A DNA stretch of 64,000 bases from Arthonia radiata (Eukaryota; Ascomycota; Arthoniomycetes; Arthoniales; Arthoniaceae), in the NCBI GenBank assembly GCA_002989075.1, contig PSQN01000010.1, positions 744,001 to 808,000 of the forward strand, read 5' to 3'. A model generated the notes under the pieces. The model did not search any database. It was not told the DNA's origin and was given only the letters and a program-made list of their open reading frames with translations. Shown piece after piece: positions 50,612 to 60,345 of the stretch. Within the stretch, counting starts at the first letter, position 1. Each line of letters starts with the position of its first letter. The translations under genes and the position numbers were made by a program.

Positions 50612-53128
50612 ATGGACCGGCAGAGGGATGCAATCGTTGGCTTTGCGATATCTGGACATTATCCCGAAGACAACGACGGAACGCTCTCTGAGAGCTTGCA
50701 GTCAACTTCAATATCTCACGCTCGAGAAAGTCTCGCGCAGGCCAGGCAAGAGGCGGAAACAAACCTCAGGAACATCAGCCAGCAGGTCGCGCCCGATGTC
50801 GATGGCTGGATCGAACGCGCGAAACAGCTACAAGCCGACATTGGACAGTCCCGCAGCATCGCTCGAGCAATAGTAGAACAATCGGAACGGGCAAAAGATA
50901 TTCAAGCAAAGCGGACAGATGCTGCTAAAAACTCACAGCTCCTCAAAGCAGAGACTGCTTTCCATGGGGGCCTTGGGAATACCCTTCGAAATATCAGGAC
51001 TGCCAGAGATCAGCTTGGCGAAGCGAAGAAGGCCGTGGCGGATGGCTCAACGTACAAAGCATTCAAGACTCTACAGGCGCTCGAGGAAACGTTACCAAGC
51101 CTCGGCACTGTGGGAACGACGAACGCTCTCGATTTACTGCGACAAAGGGTGACAGACCTGCGCAGCAGCGTTGTTGAGCAGGCTCGTAATCTCACAAGGC
51201 GAGCTATCGATGTTGAGCGAACAGAACAGCGTCTAATAGTACGGAAGCGAGTGCAATCCATCGCAGGTCAAGAAGTTGGCATAGAAGATACTGTTCGATT
51301 GTCATCCAGCTTGGGGCTTTTGCGCGAAGACATGTCGAGAGTATCTTCTGATCTCGAAGTCGCTGTCACAGGACCAATCTTTCTGAATGGCACTTTCATT
51401 ACGAGAGCCTCATTCGTACAGACGTCAGATGGCGCCCTGCAAGTCTCGCGCTCTGATGCACAAAGCACGAGCAACAATCTAGTCGAGGATCTCATCAAAA
51501 CTTTAAGGTTTTTGCACGACGAAATGCCAAAGCCGGCACGTGACATGCTAGCAGACATGCTTGTGCCCTCTGTGACAGCACATCTCATCTCACAAAAGCT
51601 CCCGGCAGCGCTTGCTGTGAATACCAAGGACACTGGGCACATTGATCGTGTCGTGGCTGAAGTAAGAAAGCTTGCCGATACGCTAAGATCGTTATCCTGG
51701 AGTGGCTGTACAGATTTGGAGGAATGGGCGGATAACATTGCCAAAGCCTGGCTCGCGAGGCGGAGAGAAGCCTCCATCGACGATGTTCGTGGCCTCCTTG
51801 GCAGAGCTCTAGGAACTCGCAAGAGTGTCGAGCATGTTGAGACTCAGGTCGTATCGGCCGATGATGCCATGGTCCAGAATGAGACGGTGCCCACCGATGA
51901 CTGGGATGAAGAGTGGGCAGAAGACGAGGCAGATAACGACGCCTCACGTGCAGTGGAGCATCATCGAGAGGACGAAGAAGAAGACTGGGGAGGCTGGGAT
52001 GCTGACGAGCAGCACACCGCCGGATCCACCACAACGCATGCTAATGGCAGACCAACAAAGTCATTGGATATTGAAGAAAACGAAGGTGCTGGTTGGGATG
52101 ACTGGGACGAGCAAAAACCCACCACCAGTGCCACACAGGCGCCGAAATCCAAGCAAGCTCCGCCAAAAACCAACGGCAACAGCCTTCCGACCCGCAGCAA
52201 GCCAACTCAGCACGAAGTCACTCTCCGCGAAACCTACACAACAACCGCCCTACCTGACGAAATTTACGCCAATATCACCACCCTCATCAGCGACGCACAA
52301 ACCCTCCGCTCACCGTCCTACTCCTCCTCCCCAATCGCACCCGCAGCACCCATCCTCTACACCATTCCCACAATCGCCATCTCCGCCTTCCGCGCCCTCG
52401 CCCCACCCGCCTACGAGCTCCTCCAAGGCGGCAACATGCTCCTCTTCAACGACAGCAACGGCCTCTCCTCCCAACTCAAAGCCCTCCACTCCGATCTCAA
52501 CACCTCCTCCGACCCTGGCCTCTCCCGCCTCAAGCTCCCCTGCGACATCCAATCCCTCGAAGCCTTCGCCCGCCGCAACTACAGCAAAGCCATGGAAGAA
52601 CAACGCACCATCCTCCGCGACCTCATCGACAACGCCCAGGGCTTCGCCAACTGCACCACCCCGCCCTACAAAACCGCCTGCGACGACGCCGTCAGTATGA
52701 CGGTCGCGCACCTCCGCTCCACCGCGGAGCTCTGGAAAACCATCCTAAGCAGGAACGCATGGCTCCAGGCGCTCGGCTCGCTCCTCGGCACCGTCATCGG
52801 CAAGATGCTCGTCGACATCGAGGAGATGAGCGACATCGGCGCCGAGGAGAGTACTCAGCTGAAGCGGTACATCATGGACGTGTCGGCGCTGCAGGAGTTA
52901 TTTGTACACGAGGGGCGGGAGACGGTGGGGCTGTACGTGGGGCAGTGGTTTAAGTTCCAGTATCTGGCGGAGGTGCTGGAGAGCAATTTGGAGGATATCA
53001 AGTTTTTGTGGCGGGAGGGGGGGTTGAGGGGCGAATTTGAGATGGAGGAGGTGGTGGAGTTGGTGGAGGCGTTGTTTGCGGATGGGGAGAGGAGGAGGAG
53101 GGCGATTGGGGAGATAAGGAGGGGTTGA
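50612..53128 (+). CDS. ZW10/Dsl1-type vesicle tether subunit
   Basis: Single exon, 838 residues. The N-terminal half is a string of helices with coiled coil (ARESLAQARQEAETNLRNIS, IGQSRSIARAIVEQSERAKD), as in the ZW10 N-terminal domain. The central linker (about 425-520) carries three Trp-acidic clusters: TDDWDEEWAEDEAD, EEDWGGWDADEQ and GWDDWDEQKP. In yeast Dsl1 such Trp motifs in an acidic lasso bind coatomer subunits, so COPI capture at the ER is inferred. The C-terminal half resembles the ZW10/Dsl1 helical module (YTTTALPDEIYANITTLISD, ISAFRALAPPAYELLQGGNM, KRYIMDVSALQELFVHEGRE). A kinetochore role as in animals is less likely for a fungus. Codon use shifts from C-ending (about 52230-52740) to G-ending (after 52890). 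The stop is 70 bp from the next gene's 3' end. Confidence 0.82.
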   Translation: MDRQRDAIVGFAISGHYPEDNDGTLSESLQSTSISHARESLAQARQEAETNLRNISQQVAPDVDGWIERAKQLQADIGQSRSIARAIVEQSERAKDIQAKRTDAAKNSQLLKAETAFHGGLGNTLRNIRTARDQLGEAKKAVADGSTYKAFKTLQALEETLPSLGTVGTTNALDLLRQRVTDLRSSVVEQARNLTRRAIDVERTEQRLIVRKRVQSIAGQEVGIEDTVRLSSSLGLLREDMSRVSSDLEVAVTGPIFLNGTFITRASFVQTSDGALQVSRSDAQSTSNNLVEDLIKTLRFLHDEMPKPARDMLADMLVPSVTAHLISQKLPAALAVNTKDTGHIDRVVAEVRKLADTLRSLSWSGCTDLEEWADNIAKAWLARRREASIDDVRGLLGRALGTRKSVEHVETQVVSADDAMVQNETVPTDDWDEEWAEDEADNDASRAVEHHREDEEEDWGGWDADEQHTAGSTTTHANGRPTKSLDIEENEGAGWDDWDEQKPTTSATQAPKSKQAPPKTNGNSLPTRSKPTQHEVTLRETYTTTALPDEIYANITTLISDAQTLRSPSYSSSPIAPAAPILYTIPTIAISAFRALAPPAYELLQGGNMLLFNDSNGLSSQLKALHSDLNTSSDPGLSRLKLPCDIQSLEAFARRNYSKAMEEQRTILRDLIDNAQGFANCTTPPYKTACDDAVSMTVAHLRSTAELWKTILSRNAWLQALGSLLGTVIGKMLVDIEEMSDIGAEESTQLKRYIMDVSALQELFVHEGRETVGLYVGQWFKFQYLAEVLESNLEDIKFLWREGGLRGEFEMEEVVELVEALFADGERRRRAIGEIRRG

Positions 53129-53198
53129 ATCGTGGGGTTTCATGCATAAATGGAGATTGGGATTTGACGATGTCTTAGGAGTCAACGTGAGAATCAAT

Positions 53199-53531
53199 TC
53201 ATGGCTTCTGCTGTGTCTCCATCGCACAACGACCCACGAATCTCCGCCCAGCGCTCTCGCCTGCCAACCACTCCGCAGGCGCAAACAGCTTGAACATGCC
53301 CACCCTCCATAGAGTCGGCACACTCGCCCTCATCGCATCCTCCAGCTTTATCTTCTCAGACTCCTGCGCACCCTCTGAAGCGTAGAGAGCGTCGTATCGC
53401 TTGACGTTGGCCAGCAGCGCGCCGATGGTACCTGTGTGGATCTTCTCGCCCGACGGCAGCGTGACGGTGGGCATGGCGGTCCCAAGGGTGGCGCTGTTGA
53501 TTTCTTGGAGGGTGGGCGGGGGGTTGGACAT
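53199..53531 (-). CDS. Small conserved-looking protein, unknown function
   Basis: Single exon, 110 residues, intact. It reads as one compact domain: TLQEINSATLGTAMPTVTLP, SGEKIHTGTIGALLANVKRY, DAMRASVPTLWRVGMFKLFA and PAEWLAGESAGRRFVGRCAM. The alternation of helix with a short strand pair and the C-terminal ESAGRRFVG motif give the impression of a widespread small family, also seen in bacteria. I cannot name it with confidence. No signal peptide, membrane span or zinc site is present. It lies tail-to-tail with the ZW10-type gene. Confidence 0.65.
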   Translation of the reverse strand: MSNPPPTLQEINSATLGTAMPTVTLPSGEKIHTGTIGALLANVKRYDALYASEGAQESEKIKLEDAMRASVPTLWRVGMFKLFAPAEWLAGESAGRRFVGRCAMETQQKP

Positions 53532-54275
53532 TGTGGTGATAATATTGAAGAGGGCTGGGGCAAAGGGGGTTGCGCGAGAGAACGGGTTGCTTGAGGGTGG
53601 GTGGATATGCGGGTGCCGGAAGTCACTTGGGCACTGAGAAGTAGAGGAGTGGTTTTGAAGCTGTTGAACGGGCTCAAAGACAGATGATACACGGTTTCAC
53701 GACTTTTGCGCCCTTTGTATCGCAATGAGGCCGTGTCATCACCGTAACAGCCCGCACTCAGATCCTCCGTCCAAAGCTCCGGAAGTCACTTTCTACAACA
53801 CCGACATATTGTCCCGAGTACACCTCCATCTATCACCATCTCAACGATCAACCAAAAGTCTACGCCAAGTTTCTGGTTCAGTCCACAAAGCGCTCACATC
53901 CTTCGCACGTGACGGACCAGCATTCTGACGAGATGGACTCGTGAAGAGCTCCCCGAACCAGCTCATGAGCTCGTACCACACCTCGTGTCAGCAGACGCGT
54001 GCCCCGCCCCCGCTTTCAGCCTCTCTAGGTTACTTGAGTCTCTTCTCTCGTATCTTCCCTTGACTACCGTCTCTTCGCCCGCAATTCATCCCATCCCATC
54101 ACACTTCACTACAGTCGGCTCAACAGCTCCAATTCAAGCGCAGACGCAAGCCTCGCCCCACCGCTCGCAGCATCATCACCTTTCCCAACAAATAAGACTC
54201 GCAATAGAGCCGCGAGCGGCCATACCAGAGACACACATATCAAGCAAACAGCAAGCAGGTGTGAAAGACGAGATC
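53532..54275. other. Upstream region shared by two divergent small genes
   Basis: This lies between the 110-residue gene (-) and the zinc-ribbon microprotein (+). A CACGTG E-box-type hexamer lies near 53907. A long + frame reaches into the microprotein start but its upstream part is Pro/Ser/His-rich and looks like leader sequence. Confidence 0.45.
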
Positions 54276-54459
54276 ATGGCCCACCCCTCCTGCCCCAAAT
54301 GCGGCGAAGCCGTCCAAGGCACCAAGAAGGAGTGTAGGGCGTGCGGTGCTGTGAGTTTTCTTCACTTTCTCTCTCCACGACCCCCCCCCACCTAGTTTCT
54401 CCTCCAACTTGTCCCGTGGGTTGAATGGCAGCTAACGAGTGCAGTCGTGCCCTCAGTAG
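54276..54459 (+). CDS. Spliced 29-residue zinc-ribbon microprotein
   Basis: Exon 1 (54276-54350, 25 codons) ends exactly at a GTGAGT donor. Exon 2 (54445-54459) adds four residues and a stop after a GCTAACGAGTGCAG branch/acceptor pair. Together they read MAHPSCPKCGEAVQGTKKEC plus RACGASCPQ, so C6-x2-C9 and C20-x2-C23 could hold one zinc, with a further Cys in the last exon. Without splicing the frame runs on into Pro-rich intron sequence. The CPKCG...CRxCG layout is that of a minimal zinc ribbon. I have an impression of similar tiny proteins in other ascomycetes but cannot verify it here. Function unknown. It falls below the usual gene-prediction size limits. Confidence 0.6.
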
Positions 54460-55730
54460 ACACCCTTCCCAGCTTCCACGAAACGATGGATGCCAATGGA
54501 TCACGAATGCATGAAGGAGGATCAGTGAGATGGTACGGATTTGAAGGAGGTTCTTTCATGTTCATTTGGTGGACGAGTTGGGGGGGATAAGATTTGTGCG
54601 TGTGATGAACACGAACGAGGAATGATAGATGAAACGACCGACACGCCGACTTCTTGCTGTGTTGCTCATCCTAAGTATGGCGGTCTTCGTGCTTGCGTCT
54701 ATTGTAGCATGTCGTGAATGTCTACCAGTGTCGAGAAGTACGAACACATGTGCCTATGGGTGCTGCAGAAAATGAATCACGTTTGCTGTACGCTTGCTAT
54801 ACTCGAGCTATACTTTCGCTTTGCTACCTCACAATCCCTGCTTCGTCGCTCAGCAAATCTTTTCCCGTCTTGATGAGCGACGAGAAGATCCAGCGCCCGC
54901 TCAAACTAAGTCCTCATACACGCTCATTCTGCCCATCACGAAGCACACCAGGAGCACATCACAACAGACCATATTATCATGAGGAGAGAGGAAGACAAGC
55001 TCCCAACCGACACGTACTAACACCTCCTTTCTCGATCATCCGCATGCCAAATTAGACTGTAACTGCTCCCGTCCAGCCGTGCGATTCAAGAGCATACACG
55101 CTGAGCAATGGCAGGTAGGAAACCGGCGTCAAATGCTAAACGAAGGCGTGACTGTAGAAGAGCGGCTGCGGTGTTCACGCTCCAGCTTGACAAGCAAATT
55201 CAGTGCTATGCTGAAATCTCACTGGTGGGGAGAAGCGAAGCTTAGAGGGTGTTTGGCTGGTGGGAAGCGGTGCTGACATTGAGCAGCTGCATGGGCTGAC
55301 AAGTGGCATTTATACGAATAAGGCAACGATCGTGCGATTTGCGGTGCCAGTGTTTGGGCTCAGACAGATAAGACGTGAGTATTGCTAAAGGACAGCAAAG
55401 CAGCTGGGATGAGAAGTCAGTGGTCGAGACGATTGGTATCAGGCAGGTGCGGTAGTATTGGTGAGGAAGGAGCATTGAAGAAATCACTGTGCACTGATAT
55501 GGCCTATACATAGGCAGTTTCATCTTATTTTCGAAAGTTATGGGTATAGGCTGAAGCGGTGGTGAGTACTCCAAGGCCGGTCATTGGATGCTCACAGTCA
55601 TGCTCGCTGAAATGCGTCAGCACGATAGCCTCCCCTAGCGCAACGATGCAGCGCCAGCCCTTCCCAATTTGCACCATCCCCAACACCTTCGCAAGCCATA
55701 ATGATAATCACATTGGACCACCAAAGCTCA
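54460..55730. other. Gene-poor region, nothing recognised
   Basis: About 1.3 kb with overlapping short frames of 60-113 codons on both strands, none with motifs or protein-like composition. The first part is the 3' flank of the microprotein gene. Confidence 0.45.
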
Positions 55731-56308
55731 TCACTCCACCCCGTCCGTCGACGCACTCCCCACACTGGCTCGACTCTCCTTACTCCCCCTTCTCCGTCCA
55801 CTCCCCATCTTCTCCAACGCCCTCCCCACAAAGCTGCCGCCCCTCTCCTTCTTCGGCCGCTCCTGACTGTTCACCTTCCCCAACCCCTCTTCATCCTCCA
55901 GCACCGCACTGCCCTCCTCATTCTCCATGACCTTGTGCTTGTTTCCCGCTCCGCCGCGCCCGGTCAACACGGTGCTCTCGACCTGGGCGTCTTTGCGCTT
56001 CACGGGCTCGAGGTCTTGGGCTTCGCGCGATTTCTTGGAGTCGCCGGAGACGATGTTGCCGGAGCCGCCGCGGCCGGTGGTGAAGCGCTGGTTCTTGATG
56101 GTGGGGGTTTCGAGGTCGGCGTCGTCGGAGGTGGTGGGCTTGGGCTTGGAGGAGCGCATGTTGCCTGTGGTGTGTAAGTATTTGCTAGTTCTGAAGTGGG
56201 CGAGGTTGTTTTGTGCGATGCGGTTGGAGAGGACGCAGGTGGGAGTGTGTGAGACGTACCGGCTCCGCCACGGCCTGTGGAAACGTTCGAGATCGTGCCG
56301 ATGGACAT
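55731..56308 (-). CDS. Par32-like protein with TGRGGxGN motifs
   Basis: Two exons (56308-56260 and 56164-55731) with a GTACGT donor and CACAG acceptor give 160 residues; the junction falls inside the first motif. The TGRGGAGN/TGRGGSGN motif occurs three times: STGRGGAG|N near 11-18, FTTGRGGSGN near 43 and VLTGRGGAGN near 82. These spaced repeats define the fungal family that includes yeast Par32, an otherwise disordered protein. Par32 is phosphorylated when TORC1 is inhibited and dampens the ammonium transporters Mep1 and Mep3. The rest is Lys/Ser/Glu-rich and ends with FVGRALEKMGSGRRRGSKES, a likely amphipathic helix and phosphosites. A nitrogen-signalling role is inferred from Par32. The coding strand is C-rich at the 5' end and G-rich at the 3' end. 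Confidence 0.8.
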
Positions 56309-57229
56309 TATAGCAACACGCGTATGCGGTTGACCGTAGTGATTGTGGTGTTCGCCGAGTCGATGCGAGGAGAAGTCTTGCAACGACGAAGAGTTTCTTT
56401 GATTGGAAAACTGTAAGGCGTGACAGACGTGGGTGATGACGACGACCAAAGAATCTGGTTTCTTGCGCTGGTGGACTTGAACAAAGGAAGTCGCAACGTC
56501 CGCTATTTGACTCCTCTCAGTCAATCGAAATTTTCAAAGCGGGGTGGTCTTCCCGCCACGTATGGCCTCTTGGAGCCATCATGAGCGTGTGACCTGATCT
56601 CGATGCCAAGCGGCCTTGCCCAAAGCAGAAGGCAAGGTGGACATCTCGTCACAACGCTCGGCTACACGCAATAGCATCGCTTTCACTTTTGCTGAAGGAA
56701 AGGTGTGGTTTGGAGTGATAGAGGAGGAAGAGAATGTTTACAAGAAAACAGAGACGCGTACCGGGTTGCTAGACGCGTTGAAAGCTTTGGATGCTGGCAA
56801 AAGTGAGAGAGACTGATAGCAGAGATAAGACGAGAAGCGATGTGAGTGGTCGGATTGGAGGTGTCTTCCGGCTACTTCCGACGTCGGATCCGGCCGAGTG
56901 GGAAGGAGCTAGGGACTTGGCGCTCGATTGAGTGTCGCTTAGGAAATCTGGAAGCCGTGGAGATGTGCACCAACAACAAAGAGATTGAAGCGGTGTAGGA
57001 TCCATTGCCTGGAGACATGAAAGAGCACTGTTGAAATGCTTCACAGCAATGAAATTTCCACATCAAACTTGTACCCGCTCTCCCGCAGGAAGCAGCACTG
57101 TGTGGTATCCAACTCGTCCCAATGATCGTACAGAATCCGTCCAAGCCCGCTATATGTGAAGTATATGTCGTAAAAGTCGTAAGCCACCAGCGCCTTGCAA
57201 AATGCCTACCCCAGTATACCGTTTTTTGT
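56309..57229. other. Intergenic region with one unassigned open frame
   Basis: No gene is accepted. At 56616-56816 a + frame reads like protein (IAFTFAEGKVWFGVIEEEEN) but has no ATG, only a TTG, and a stop upstream. It could be a last exon whose first exon I could not locate. The remaining sequence is the 3' flank of the MFS gene. Confidence 0.4.
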
Positions 57230-59045
57230 TCAGATCATATAGCGATACTCCAACGCTCGATCACCCAGATCCACCTTCTCATTCTGATCCGTCAACGCCG
57301 CTTGGCTGGTCATACCCTCGCTGTTTTGGCTCCTCATGATCTTATCTCGTCGCTTGTTCTCATTCCACACGCCGAAGAAGTAGATGATGGCCATGATGAT
57401 TGTGAAGCCATCGAAGGCCAAGCACATGCTGTACGCTGGGATGTACCTGGGCGCGTCCTTGGCGATGAAGGTGTAGACAGCAACGATGCCGCCGGCTTGG
57501 CCAATGCCGATTTGCCATGCGCTGCCGATTGCTCGTCGGTGATGTCCAGCTAGATTCATGTTGAACCAGCACACGGTCGTCGGCAAAGCCATGTAAATGC
57601 CCATGATAAACATGAACAACATGCCGTATCGCAGGTGAATGTCCTTGTAGTTCGAGGCGAGTAGTGTCGCGGTTCCTATCCCGGAGACAACCATACCGAT
57701 GACGATAAATGCAAACCGATGGCGCACCCGGTCAGACACGACGGCGGTAGACATGCCCAGCACCCAAGCACCCGCCCAAGGTGCGACACCGTACAGCTGC
57801 GTCTTCAATGGCGAGTAACCAAAGCCTTTGATGATGGTCGGCGAAAAGAATGAGTATGCGTAGCCCGGGGTCGCACAGCCGAAGTAGAGAAGACCAGCAG
57901 CCCACACCTTCCAATCCGAGAACATGTCCTTGATGTCCCTCAGCGCAATAGGTCGGTCGGCGCCACTGGGACCCTCATTCGCGGCCAAACGTCGCTTGAT
58001 GATTGCTTTCTGCTCGGTGGTCGTCCACTTGGCGTGTTCCGGGAAGTTGGGAAGTAGGAAGTAGAACATGGGTCCCAGAGCTGCGGTGACGGCTCCCTCG
58101 ATGATGAAGATCCAGCGCCACCCTTCGTAGCCACCTTGACCATCCATGTGTCCAATCCCGTACGCAGCGAGACCGCCGAAGGCGCCCGCGAGCGCAATAG
58201 AGTTGTAGAAGAAGGTGAATCGCTTCAGAGCCTCTTCGCGGCGATACCACATGGATATGACGTAGAAAGCTGGGTCATCCTCATCAGCTTCAGATTCCTC
58301 ATCTCATGAACAGATGTATTCCCGTCGGCGCAAGCTCGCAAGCTGAGTCACCGAAAGTCGAGGAGAATAGCTTACCTCCAGGAAACATTGGCACCTCGCA
58401 GCAACCAAGTATGAAGCGCACAGCTACGAGACTACCATAGCTGTGAACGAAGCCTTGACACATACACACGATACCGAACAGCATCGTAAATATGGACACT
58501 TAAAGGAACGTTAGTTATGAGAAGCTGCTGACGGTCGTCACAGCTGAACTTACACCACACGGGCGGCGAGAACTTCTTCAACATCATGTTTGACGGGATC
58601 TCAAACACCAAGTATGGAATGTATTGAACCACAAGCTATTCACGATTCATAAGCCACAGTCGTGAGGCCGGGGAAATTCGCGGGGTGTGGCACTTACGCA
58701 ATTGTTGTACTGATACTTCTTCAATTTCAGCTCCTCTGAGAGACCAAACGATTCCGCGTTGGCGATGTTGACCTTATCCAAGAAGGCAAGCGTGAACATA
58801 AAGCATAGAATGGGTAGTACACGCCAATCTATCTGAGCCAGTAGCTTGGCCTCGGCCTTCTTGTCCAGCTCGGGGACGGCAAGGTCATCGTCGTAAAGAA
58901 CGTTGTGATTCACATTCTTCTCACTGGGGTAAACTTGGCCAATGCTGGAGTCGGAGCTCGTTGGCGGGGACACGCCGTGCTCGCTGGAGAAGATGCCAGG
59001 AGCTTTGGCCCCGTGTTCGGCGGCGCGAGTCTCCGTAAGAGACAT
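57230..59045 (-). CDS. MFS transporter, anion:cation symporter family (Dal5/Tna1-like)
   Basis: Four exons (59045-58698, 58635-58554, 58498-58376, 58269-57230) give 530 residues, with phases matching. The N-terminal tail of about 70 residues is cytosolic; helix 1 begins IDWRVLPILCFMFTLAFLDK, with the ACS-family pattern D-x-x-N in FLDKVNIANA. LVVQYIPYLVFEIPSNMMLK and GSLVAVRFILGCCEVPMFPG are the next signatures, then ISMWYRREEALKRFTFFYNS. The C-half carries NLAGHHRRAIGSAWQIGIGQ and ends in a short charged tail. About 12 spans are seen. Relatives import allantoate, nicotinate, pantothenate or related organic anions with protons; which one cannot be told. In exon 2 the donor is the GTAAGT at T|GTAAGT, chosen because only this restores LSIFTMLFG. 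Confidence 0.9.
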
Positions 59046-60345
59046 ATTGGCGGTAGCAACAGCTGTACACTAGCGAGCGACCACCATGAGAAGCACAAAC
59101 AGACCACCAGACACAGGCAGCAGCACAGCGAAAACGAATGAAGCTGTCAAATTGATGCGGCGTAGTCGGATGGGACAGGACCAGAGGGAGTGGACGAGGG
59201 CCGGGTTTTGGGCGGCAGTTCAATGGCAGGCCTGTCAGTGCGCTCGAGTCGATCCAAGACAAGTGCAGGCTGCGCTAGACCCAGAAACTAGCACGGTTGC
59301 ACCCTGACGTCCAAAGGCGACACCCGCCGCCGCTCGGAGCGTCGTTCCTCGACCACTCAGCGCCTGTGGAGCTGCGCACCTGCAAGTCTTAACGTTAACG
59401 CGCATGCGGCTCCTGTCTTAACACGCGGAGGGGCGAACGACGGAGCTTACCTGTCATTTGGCGGTGACCAACGTTCCTGTTTCCTTCAACGCTTCCAAGG
59501 TCTACAGCATAAATGGATTTACAAGGCTCGACTAAGGAGTCATGGCAGTATTGTTGCAATCTCAGAATACCGAAGCGGAGCTACTCCGCCAGCGAGCCGT
59601 CCTTTTTGTTGCAGCGGAGATGAGACGACAGATTCAAGGAGAGACCTGCCAAGTCGGTGAGGTACTCAAGCAGGCAAAACGTGAGGATGCGGAATAGTGA
59701 CATGGTTCCGGGAGAGGGGTGTCGCTTTTGGAAGCCGAGCCTGTGCTCAAAAAGCCGGTCCAATTGCGCTCCTCGCCGAGTCCCACAACTTTGCTGATCA
59801 TTTTGTTGACGTGCGCTAATCGTTCCAGCAATAAGCGTCCGCGTGGGTTTCGAGTCCCACTCTTGTCGAGCGGTCCGCACCATTTATCGCGTTAGCCGCT
59901 GTGGTTTTGGACGTTCCTGGCCGCACGAGGACGTCCCAAGTGTTCAGGCTCACATCTAGGGTTTCATTTGGACCTCACACCAGGCCGAGTCTTTGTCCAA
60001 AGAGTGACTGCGACTGGCAAAAGGTCATCGCTGACCGCAGGTTGAATAGACTGCGACCATCGCGTCCCCGCATCCTTGGCAGCTGCAGTGGCTTCTTTGA
60101 CCCTTTGCTGATCGCAACCGTTCAAACCTTGCGGCGAGGCATCTGCACCAAGCATCATGAACGGCGCCGGATGTTACTCGGTTCCGTGGTTGTGCCTTTC
60201 GCTACTTCCAAGGTCGAGAAGGCACGATAGTGTGTAGAGCTTCGTTCGACGCACGAGGTGGACACAGGGTGGACGATAACATCGAAGTCACTGTCATCAA
60301 ACAGACTCCAAGTTCACGTACGGACTTGTAGGTGATGCATTAACA
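59046..60345. other. MFS upstream region and AP-3 3' flank
   Basis: About 1.3 kb without an accepted gene. A tRNA T-arm-like string at 59850-59875 was examined and rejected. A 109-codon + frame at 59901-60230 lacks motifs. The part next to 59045 should hold the MFS promoter. Confidence 0.45.

Noticed and set aside
59850-59875. GTGGGTTTCGAGTCCCAC resembling a tRNA T-arm
   Set aside because: The loop has one base too many, and no matching acceptor strand or anticodon arm lies upstream.
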